A DNA stretch of 10,497 nucleotides from Thermoplasmatales archaeon UBA447 (GTDB lineage Archaea; Thermoplasmatota; Thermoplasmata; Thermoplasmatales; Thermoplasmataceae). Below are positions 5,914-10,497 of this stretch, one piece after another; position 1 is the first letter of the stretch; the number at the start of each line of letters is the position of its first letter. The stretch covers positions 577 through 11,073 of the forward strand of contig DARE01000054.1 in assembly GCA_002503205.1 (NCBI GenBank). The letters are read 5' to 3'. Position numbers and translations under genes: made by a program. The notes under the pieces are model-generated. The model was not told the origin of the DNA. It searched no databases and saw only the letters and a program-made list of their open reading frames with translations.

Positions 5914-6294
5914 ATGTACAATCCATTGAGGTATTTCTCAGGAGAAATCATGAAGAATATCAACGAGAGATCCAAAGAGATAATGACCTACCTGTATCCT
6001 CCAGTTACTATGTATGAGAAAGGGGGAGATCTGATTGTGGAAGCTGATATGCCTGGTTTCGACAAGAAAGATATCAATGTAAGGATAAATCGCAGAACTC
6101 TGACAATAAATGCTGAAAGGGATACTGAAGTAAAGGGTACAGTATTCATGGACCAGAGGCCGGAGAGGGTGAACAAGGTGCTTCATCTTCCCTTTGACAC
6201 TAACCCAGATCTTAATTTCTCTGCAAAATACACCAACGGAGTTCTCACCGTAACAATTCCAGCCTCCGGGGTAAAGACAATAAAAGTTGAGTGA
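5914..6294 (+). CDS. hsp20: Hsp20/alpha-crystallin family small heat-shock protein
   Basis: An ATP-independent holdase chaperone that binds unfolding proteins in the cytoplasm, usually as a large oligomer. The 126 residues contain a short N-terminal arm, then the alpha-crystallin domain from about residue 30: YPPVTMYEKGGDLIVEADMPGFDKK, NVRINRRTLTINAERD, a dimer-loop region (MDQRPERVNKVLHLPFD) and the terminal YTNGVLTVTIPASG signature, ending VKTIKVE. There are two possible starts. ATG 5914 is almost at the predicted transcription start and gives the N-terminal MYNPLRYFSGEI. ATG 5950 gives a 114-residue protein and has an aggag ribosome site (5940-5944) five bases upstream. I keep 5914 because the extra residues form a plausible N-terminal arm, but 5950 is a serious alternative. 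The gene is divergent from the 5257 gene and convergent, 2 nt apart, with the UbiB-like gene. Confidence 0.93.
   Translation: MYNPLRYFSGEIMKNINERSKEIMTYLYPPVTMYEKGGDLIVEADMPGFDKKDINVRINRRTLTINAERDTEVKGTVFMDQRPERVNKVLHLPFDTNPDLNFSAKYTNGVLTVTIPASGVKTIKVE
5933..5948 (+). promoter_or_regulatory. Inverted repeat enclosing the internal Shine-Dalgarno sequence of hsp20
   Basis: ATTTCTC-AG-GAGAAAT is a perfect 7-bp inverted repeat two bases upstream of the second ATG (5950). It contains the aggag ribosome site. In RNA it can fold as AUUUCU/AGAAAU with a CAGG loop, which would hide part of that site. The stem is short and AU-rich, so it would be weak at high growth temperature. Confidence 0.4.
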
Positions 6295-6296
6295 GA

Positions 6297-7853
6297 TTAT
6301 TTTCTCCTCAAAAGAACAATTCCAAAACCTATGAGGTCCAGCACAACAATCAGATAGAAAATCCAGGAAAGGCTTTTCATCTCCATAATTGATGCAATAA
6401 GGACGAATCCCAGAAACAGGGAAGCTGGTGTCTTTATTTCTGCCTTTTTTGGCATCGGCTCAGGATCCTCTAGCCTTCTCTTCAGCATTGGAAGAACATC
6501 AAGACCTCTTTCTATTGAAACAATAGATTTTCTGATGAAATTATCGATCTGTTTTCTGTACAGCTCGTCCAGAAGCCCCTCCTGATAAAGAAGCTGCCTT
6601 AGCACCTTTACAAATTTGAATTCAGGATCAAGCTTCAGGCAGACGCCTTCCAGGAGTGAAGACATCCTCATATAGAGCACTAGAGCCCTTGGCAATCTGA
6701 ATGGAAACTCGAAAATCACATCATTTGCTATCTCCAGAAGCTCACGAATCTCACTTTCCTCCGGATTCTTGCCCTGCATTCCTGCAATTGCCATCTCCAT
6801 TGTCCGCCTCATTATGGCCCTGTTTGCAGCTGGAGAGAGAGCCTTCAGATCCACAAGTGCATCCATTATCTGATCCGGATCTGTATTGACGAGCCCGTCG
6901 TAAAGTGAAAGGAGGGAGAATCTTGTCTTCTCATCCAGGTTCCCAATCATCCCAAAATCGTACAGTATTATTGCACCCTGAGGTGTTACCGATATATTCC
7001 CGGGATGGGGGTCCGCATGAAAGATGTCATCCCTGAGCAGCATCCTCATGAAAAGAAGATCGACCCTGAAGGCCAGATCCTTCAGATCGAGCCCTGCCTC
7101 CTGCAGCTTTTCCGTGTCTGTGATCTTTATGCCATCCACATAATCAAGCACAAGAACCTTTTTTCCCGAGACCTCCCTGTATGCTTCAGGTATTATCACA
7201 TTTTCACGGTTTCCTATGTTTTTCCTTATTCTGTCTGCATTTCGTATCTCCTTGGTATAGTCCAGTTCGTCAAATATTCTGTATTTGAAATCATTGATGA
7301 CATTTGACACACTTATGAACAGAAAATTTTCAATCCTGCCTTTTGCAAGTGACAGAAGGCGGTCTATTACCATAAGATCTCTCTTGAGACGGTTTTCTAC
7401 ATTTGGCCTGTTTACCTTGACTGCAACTTTCCTTCCTCTATAGGTTGCTATGTGTACCTGGCCAAGTGATGCCCCAAATATGGCCTCTTTCTGAAAGTCC
7501 TCAAAAACTGTTTCAAAATCCTTAACGTCTTCCTTCAGTATGGGAAGCACTTTATCAAAGGGGGCTGGTTCAACCTGATCCTGAAGTTTTTCAAATGCCT
7601 TTATATATTCTGTTGGCAGAAGATCAGGCCTTGCGGATAGAACCTGGCCAAGTTTTATGAAAGTTGGGCCAAGCTCGATGAATGTCCTGACCGCTTTTTC
7701 TCCATTTCTCTCCCTCCTGTAATCCCAGGTTTTCTCCTCCTCTTTTTTTGATTTTTCCCTGTCTCTGAGGTACCGCCTGAACACAGGATAAAGCTTGAAT
7801 AGGACAGAAATTTCAGATCTCCTTATTCCGCGGTATGGATCATCCCCGGTCAT
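6297..7853 (-). CDS. ABC1/UbiB-family atypical kinase-like protein
   Basis: Member of the UbiB/ADCK (ABC1) protein-kinase-like family, linked in bacteria and mitochondria to quinone biosynthesis and lipid homeostasis and generally membrane associated. Its signatures appear in order over 518 residues: the KxGQ motif at 67-70 (GPTFIKLGQVLSARPD); the A-rich/nucleotide loop as FGASLGQVH (126-134); the ATP-site lysine Lys146 in VAVKV; ExD at 196-198 (DELDYTKE); YVDG (238-241); HADPHPGN (279-286) with the catalytic Asp; and DFG (299-301). Two hydrophobic segments at the C-terminus (about 472-490 and 494-514) form the membrane anchor typical of UbiB. Thermoplasmatales make menaquinone-type quinones and not ubiquinone, so a quinone-related role is likely but not shown here. 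It is the last gene of the 8903-6297 cluster, 51 nt after the glycosyltransferase; a TATA-like ttataat at 7877-7883 could give it its own leaderless transcript. Confidence 0.93.
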   Translation of the reverse strand: MTGDDPYRGIRRSEISVLFKLYPVFRRYLRDREKSKKEEEKTWDYRRERNGEKAVRTFIELGPTFIKLGQVLSARPDLLPTEYIKAFEKLQDQVEPAPFDKVLPILKEDVKDFETVFEDFQKEAIFGASLGQVHIATYRGRKVAVKVNRPNVENRLKRDLMVIDRLLSLAKGRIENFLFISVSNVINDFKYRIFDELDYTKEIRNADRIRKNIGNRENVIIPEAYREVSGKKVLVLDYVDGIKITDTEKLQEAGLDLKDLAFRVDLLFMRMLLRDDIFHADPHPGNISVTPQGAIILYDFGMIGNLDEKTRFSLLSLYDGLVNTDPDQIMDALVDLKALSPAANRAIMRRTMEMAIAGMQGKNPEESEIRELLEIANDVIFEFPFRLPRALVLYMRMSSLLEGVCLKLDPEFKFVKVLRQLLYQEGLLDELYRKQIDNFIRKSIVSIERGLDVLPMLKRRLEDPEPMPKKAEIKTPASLFLGFVLIASIMEMKSLSWIFYLIVVLDLIGFGIVLLRRK

Positions 7854-7876
7854 TCAGCCCTTTATGCTCTCTTATG

Positions 7877-7883
7877 ATTATAA
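7877..7883 (-). promoter_or_regulatory. Possible internal promoter for the UbiB-like gene
   Basis: Minus-strand gttataatc lies in the 51-nt gap between the glycosyltransferase and the UbiB-like gene, centred about 27 nt before the ATG at 7853. This fits a TATA box for a leaderless message. No strong Shine-Dalgarno sequence precedes that ATG. Confidence 0.4.
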
Positions 7884-7904
7884 CATTTCACAGGATAAGG
7901 TCTA

Positions 7905-8702
7905 TCATCTGTATGGATACCTGCCCCTCTTCAGCAGAGCATAAAAATATCCGAATGACGCCAAGGATAGCCGAAGCAAATTTGTTATGGAAAAACCACT
8001 ACCAAATCTCTCACCACGATATATCTGATCAAAGAAATCCCTGTGCATTATCCTCAATTGGCCTCTGCCATATCCGTTCCAGAAAGCCTGGCTCAAAAAA
8101 GATGTGATGTTCTGCCTGGTGAATGCCCTCACCAGACATTCGCTGCAGGTTGTTGCCCTTGCACCTGTTCGCATTGCCCTGATGTTCAGGTCAATATCCT
8201 CTGCTGTCACATATACTGGATTGAACCCTCCAAGTCTGGTGAAAAGATTCCTGGAATAGCAGAGATTTGATGATGGTGAGGTCACTTCAAACCCCTTAAC
8301 ATAAAGAGGCACTCGCTTGAGTTTTGAGAATTTTTTGCTGCCAGACAGCTCTGTCTTCCCTGCAACTATATCAAAATCACCTGACAGTATATTTCTGTAG
8401 GAATCCAAGAGTCCATTTGAAAACTTACAGTCACCATCCAGAAATAGAAGGTAATCGTATTTTGCACCGGAAGCCCCGATGTTTCTGCCTTCCCCACGGG
8501 AACACTTCTTTCTTATATATTTAAGATCAGGGATCCCCCTGTATGATGAAATTATCTCCCCGGTTCTGTCAGTACTCTCAGCATCAACAACAATCAATTC
8601 ATAAGGCTCGGAAAGCCCGGATACAGAATCAAGGAATTCCCTTATGTGGCTTTCTTCATTTCTCACTGTTGAAACAATAGAAATTCCTTTGCCGGATGGC
8701 AT
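7905..8702 (-). CDS. Family 2 (GT-A fold) glycosyltransferase
   Basis: Transfers a sugar from a nucleotide or dolichol-phosphate donor, probably in surface glycan, glycolipid or protein N-glycosylation pathways; the acceptor cannot be read. The 265 residues show ISIVSTVRNEESHI (7-20) at the start of the Rossmann-like fold, ELIVVDAESTDRTGEI (35-50), GEGRNIGA (70-77), the metal-binding DxD as FLDGDC (Asp89, Asp91), GGFNPVYVTAEDIDLNIRA (158-176) with the acidic ED pair, and a hydrophobic C-terminal stretch (about 241-257) that could sit on the membrane. The start at 8702 is supported by a gagg ribosome site 7 nt upstream that overlaps the stop of the preceding small zinc-type gene, so the two are probably co-transcribed and coupled. 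The many N-glycosylation sequons in the surface protein at 9581 make glycan assembly a plausible context. Confidence 0.92.
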   Translation of the reverse strand: MPSGKGISIVSTVRNEESHIREFLDSVSGLSEPYELIVVDAESTDRTGEIISSYRGIPDLKYIRKKCSRGEGRNIGASGAKYDYLLFLDGDCKFSNGLLDSYRNILSGDFDIVAGKTELSGSKKFSKLKRVPLYVKGFEVTSPSSNLCYSRNLFTRLGGFNPVYVTAEDIDLNIRAMRTGARATTCSECLVRAFTRQNITSFLSQAFWNGYGRGQLRIMHRDFFDQIYRGERFGSGFSITNLLRLSLASFGYFYALLKRGRYPYR

Positions 8703-8711
8703 TGGTTATCC

Positions 8712-8903
8712 TCAGTCCCAGTCCATCCTTCTTAGCTCCCTTTCCTCTTTTGTCCCCTTCTTGTATTCTTTATAATGTTCCTTGCATAGATGCATCTTAT
8801 TCTTTATGTCAACAGAAGAGAAGACTTTCTTCGCAAGATCTCCAGGCACTGTTTTGAAACTCTCTTTTCCACATGATGGCACTTCACACATTTTTTGAGG
8901 CAT
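8712..8903 (-). CDS. Small Cys/His (zinc-type) protein
   Basis: A 63-residue protein I cannot name. Its Cys6, Cys11 (CEVPSCGKE), Cys40 and His43 (LCKEHYKEYKK) form two knuckle-like pairs that could hold one Zn2+ ion. The C-terminus is strongly charged (KKGTKEERELRRMDWD), which suggests contact with nucleic acid or protein. Length and pattern resemble the small single-zinc proteins common in archaea. The ATG at 8903 starts the cluster, 9 nt before the glycosyltransferase start; a TATA-like atataaag at 8950-8957 lies about 50 nt upstream. The cysteine pattern and the ordered, non-random composition support a real gene. Confidence 0.78.
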   Translation of the reverse strand: MPQKMCEVPSCGKESFKTVPGDLAKKVFSSVDIKNKMHLCKEHYKEYKKGTKEERELRRMDWD

Positions 8904-8949
8904 GAGGACACTTCCGGCAATTTGAATCTGAGAACCGGGTCACTACTAC

Positions 8950-8957
8950 CCTTTATA
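8950..8957. promoter_or_regulatory. TATA-like box between the divergent small genes
   Basis: The sequence ctttatat reads as a TATA-like atataaag on the minus strand (zinc-type protein/glycosyltransferase cluster) and as tttatat on the plus strand (43-codon ORF at 9021). It is about 50 nt before the minus-strand ATG and 65 nt before the plus-strand one. Which direction it serves cannot be decided by eye. Confidence 0.4.
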
Positions 8958-9020
8958 TGATCAACATAGGACCTGGCTGCCCCCATCAATTGCCCTAATC
9001 TTTAAGGAGGCTTATCAAGC

Positions 9021-9152
9021 ATGAACCGTGAGTATGTAAATCTTTACCTGAACAGGGATAACTTCGGTTTTAAGCAAAGGGGTACTGGAATATTCTACAG
9101 AATAGAGTTATCCCTCACGGAGATTAAAAATTACGAGAAATGCTTCCCGTAA
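9021..9152 (+). CDS. 43-residue small protein, antisense overlap with the RNase P RNA 3' end
   Basis: Starts at ATG 9021, ten bases after aaggagg (9004-9010), one of the best Shine-Dalgarno sequences in the window, and ends at TAA 9150-9152. The peptide (MNREYVNLYLNRDNFGFK..., ending KNYEKCFP) has protein-like composition, with alternating aromatic, charged and polar residues (LNRDNFGFKQRGTGIFYRIELSLTEIKNYE) that could form a small beta-alpha unit. I recognise no family. Its last 18 nt overlap, on the opposite strand, the 3' end of the RNase P RNA, including part of the conserved P1/P4 region, so the C-terminal sequence KCFP is partly dictated by the RNA. It could be a real microprotein or a chance frame with a fortunate ribosome site. 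Confidence 0.5.
   Translation: MNREYVNLYLNRDNFGFKQRGTGIFYRIELSLTEIKNYEKCFP
9126..9130 (-). terminator. Oligo-T terminator of the RNase P RNA
   Basis: On the minus strand TTTTT follows within nine bases of the end of helix P1, as expected for archaeal termination of a small stable RNA. Confidence 0.5.
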
Positions 9153-9433
9153 GCCCCTTTCTGTTAGCCTTTCGGCTGGCAACATTCGACTATTCGTCTT
9201 ACCCGATCCTACCGGTGGCATCAACGGATCCGTTTAGACTTTCTCCGTCCAGGAAGGGTTCCCATCAGTACCCGGGGAATGTCTCCAAACTGGTTCATCC
9301 TTTTACCCGGTCTGTTTATTTCTCGTCCCTTTACCACTTTTCTCAAAGTGCCGGCTTGCGACGGCTGGACTCCACCCGCGGAGAGGGGACTTTCCTCACC
9401 TTTTACGGCGTCAGTTGCCCGGAAGCTTTTCTC
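9135..9433 (-). ncRNA. rnpB: RNase P RNA (archaeal type A)
   Basis: The catalytic RNA that matures tRNA 5' ends. On the minus strand the universal CR I motif GAGGAAAGTCC is at 9397-9387. The CR V motif ACAGAAAGGGGCTTACGGG is at 9164-9146, and the two form pseudoknot helix P4. The ends pair as P1: GAGAAAAGCTTCC (9433-9421) with GGAAGCATTTCTC (9147-9135), 12 pairs and one A-A mismatch. The AGCCGAAAGGCT hairpin and the GAATGTTGCC segment just before CR V match the expected 3' half. Length near 300 nt fits archaeal RNase P RNA. A TATA box at 9451-9465 places the start at about 9433-9435, in agreement with P1, and a T-run follows the 3' end. All open frames across this interval should be ignored as genes, except the small ORF at 9021 that enters its last bases. 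Confidence 0.93.
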
Positions 9434-9450
9434 TGCGTGCCCTATCAAAA

Positions 9451-9465
9451 ATATATATTTATATC
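9451..9465 (-). promoter_or_regulatory. TATA box of the RNase P RNA gene
   Basis: An extended AT tract (atatatatttatatc on the plus strand) is centred about 25 nt upstream of the inferred RNA 5' end. It is flanked by a perfect 7-bp inverted repeat, CTGCGTG (9433-9439) and CACGCAG (9469-9475). Confidence 0.7.
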
Positions 9466-9479
9466 TTTCACGCAGTAAA

Positions 9480-9490
9480 GGGAAATTCCC
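9480..9490. repeat. 11-bp palindrome in the divergent intergenic region
   Basis: GGGAA-A-TTCCC is perfectly symmetric and lies between the RNase P promoter and the start region of the surface-protein gene. It could be a binding site, but so short a palindrome may arise by chance. Confidence 0.25.
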
Positions 9491-9571
9491 AACAACCAAT
9501 AAAATACGATGTTTCAAACAGATATCATGTGAGAATAGTACCAAAATGTTTTAATATTTAAAATACAAAAT

Positions 9572-9578
9572 AGGAGGG
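9572..9578 (+). promoter_or_regulatory. Shine-Dalgarno sequence of the surface protein gene
   Basis: aggaggg ends two bases before the ATG at 9581. The spacing is short, but the match to the 16S 3' end is strong. No other start fits, since this ATG opens directly onto a signal peptide. Confidence 0.65.
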
Positions 9579-9580
9579 AT

Positions 9581-10497
9581 ATGAATACAAAGCTAATAAT
9601 TTCATTAGCAATGGTTATTCTTGTTGCAGGAAGCTCCTTGAGCCTTGCCGATTCTTCCTCAGTCAATACAGGAACATCGGTTCAGACTTTAGGAAATTTT
9701 AGCTTTTCTGAAGCAGCAAATAACTCATTGCAGAACCTTACATACAGCAGAGATGGAAATTCCTATATGTTCGCAAGCATGCTATCTGTGCAGGGCCAGA
9801 ACATCAGCGGTGCAGTAAGCACTTCCGGTGTCTCAGGCAGCAGGATATTCTCTACCCCAAATGCAACTCTGGAATCTGAAGGGAATTCCAATCTGCTTAC
9901 TGTAATGACCACTGGGTCTGGAAATGAAGGAATGCAGATCAACATGAACGGGACTGTTTCAAAGATCTCGTCCTCCTCAAATATTGAACTTAAATCCTTA
10001 GGTATGTTCTCATTCATGGACCACACATGGGCTGTATACAGGGTAAACAATTCCATGTTTCAGGGATACTTCCTTACCGATGGGAGTGTTGCTGTGTCTG
10101 GTTCACATATTGCTGTTTCAGCTTCCCCTACAATGCTTAAATTTGGTTCTTTCAATAACGGGGTTCTGATTTCAGCATTCGTAGATCACCAGGGATTGAA
10201 TGAAATCCTTCATAGAGTCCTGAAGAGGAACGATCATAAGTTCACTTACAACAAAACCACTGGTCTTGTGAATGGCTCATATGTGGGCTTCGATTTCAAC
10301 AGCACTACCGGCGTTGTGAGCAACTTTACCGCAAACGCCCTTGGAAATCTGAGAATATTCAATGAGATAAGCGCAACAGGCAATGGAAGCCTTGGCTCCT
10401 CAAGATATCTGCCTGTTTTCAGGGACGGAAATTTCAGTATCCTTGGCAGCCTTTTCCTGTATGCCAATTCCAGTTATTTGTTTGTTATGCATAACAA
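9581..10497 (+). CDS. Secreted N-glycosylated surface protein (S-layer-like), 3' end beyond the window
   Basis: The frame opens at ATG 9581 and stays open for 305 codons to the window edge, so the C-terminus is missing. It begins with a Sec-type signal (MNTKLIISLAMVILVAGSSLSLADSS: basic n-region, hydrophobic core at 5-16, probable cleavage after Ala23). The mature part is rich in Ser, Asn, Gly and Thr, with few charged residues. Fourteen N-x-S/T sequons are visible (Asn 39, 47, 52, 74, 94, 123, 156, 224, 231, 240, 248, 268, 284, 296), about one per 22 residues, far above chance. This is typical of archaeal cell-surface glycoproteins in acid-living Thermoplasmatales, where dense glycosylation protects the exterior. 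Only two Met-His-poor aromatic clusters (DHTWAVYRV, 147-155; SYLFVMHN at the edge) break the pattern. No named domain is recognised. It may be a surface-layer, binding or adhesion protein, and a C-terminal anchor would be expected beyond the window. Confidence 0.85.
   Translation, partial: MNTKLIISLAMVILVAGSSLSLADSSSVNTGTSVQTLGNFSFSEAANNSLQNLTYSRDGNSYMFASMLSVQGQNISGAVSTSGVSGSRIFSTPNATLESEGNSNLLTVMTTGSGNEGMQINMNGTVSKISSSSNIELKSLGMFSFMDHTWAVYRVNNSMFQGYFLTDGSVAVSGSHIAVSASPTMLKFGSFNNGVLISAFVDHQGLNEILHRVLKRNDHKFTYNKTTGLVNGSYVGFDFNSTTGVVSNFTANALGNLRIFNEISATGNGSLGSSRYLPVFRDGNFSILGSLFLYANSSYLFVMHN

Noticed and set aside
8262..8330. Possible C/D-box sRNA (ttgatgatgg near 8268)
   Set aside because: The box C match lacks the purine at its first position, no convincing box D or C'/D' pair is found at the right spacing, and it lies inside the glycosyltransferase coding region.
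9140..9554. Open frames on both strands (9140-9478 +, 9221-9544 -, 9279-9554 +) that look like 91-112-residue proteins
   Set aside because: They lie on the RNase P RNA and its promoter; the conserved RNA motifs and the P1 pairing explain the interval.
9763..10467. Minus-strand frames opposite the surface protein
   Set aside because: The plus-strand frame has a signal peptide, a ribosome site and a sequon pattern; the antisense frames have none of these.
1..10497. CRISPR array, tRNA genes, prophage or toxin-antitoxin module
   Set aside because: No regularly spaced repeats, cloverleaf-like sequences, phage structural genes or recognisable toxin/antitoxin pairs are seen on either strand.

Overview
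The window looks like a piece of chromosome from a Thermoplasmatales-type euryarchaeon (Thermoplasma/Ferroplasma/Cuniculiplasma relatives). The evidence is an archaeal RNase P RNA, TATA-like boxes placed about 25-30 nt before several start codons, frequent AGA/AGG arginine codons, an archaeal Hsp20, a TrpB2-type tryptophan synthase beta-like enzyme, and a sequon-rich surface protein with a Sec-type signal. The genus is an inference; no diagnostic marker for it is present. I see no tRNA, CRISPR array, prophage or intact insertion sequence.

Layout, left to right. 1-547 (-): decayed IS630-type transposase with several stops and two single-base frameshifts, running off the left edge. 754-1746 (+): unrecognised protein with a YrhK-like paired-membrane C-terminus. 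1754-2236 (-): cyclophilin peptidyl-prolyl isomerase. 2335-5255 (+): an operator-like palindrome at the promoter, a 38-codon leader ORF containing Trp-Ser-Trp that overlaps the next start (TGATG), an MFS transporter, and a divergent TrpB2 homologue. 5257-5745 (-): four-helix membrane protein. 5914-6294 (+): Hsp20 small heat-shock protein. 6297-8903 (-): a probable operon, transcribed as a small Cys/His (zinc-type) protein, a family 2 glycosyltransferase, then a UbiB/ABC1 kinase-like protein. 9021-9152 (+): 43-codon small ORF with a strong Shine-Dalgarno sequence. 9135-9433 (-): RNase P RNA. 9581 to the right edge (+): secreted, densely N-glycosylatable surface protein, truncated by the window.

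How the genes may work together. The MFS transporter and TrpB2-like enzyme lie in tandem and each has an inverted repeat in its promoter or leader, so a regulated pathway of amino-acid-like metabolism and transport is plausible. The TrpB2 homologue keeps the PLP lysine and catalytic Glu, but differs at the residue before the lysine and at the pyridine-nitrogen contact, so its substrate is uncertain. The zinc-protein/glycosyltransferase/UbiB cluster joins membrane or envelope glycan chemistry with a membrane-anchored kinase-like protein. Coding density is very high: three convergent gene pairs are separated by only 1-7 nt. There is no gene-free stretch over 300 nt. The longest gap is 548-753, which holds only the upstream flank of the dead transposase and the promoter of the 754 gene.
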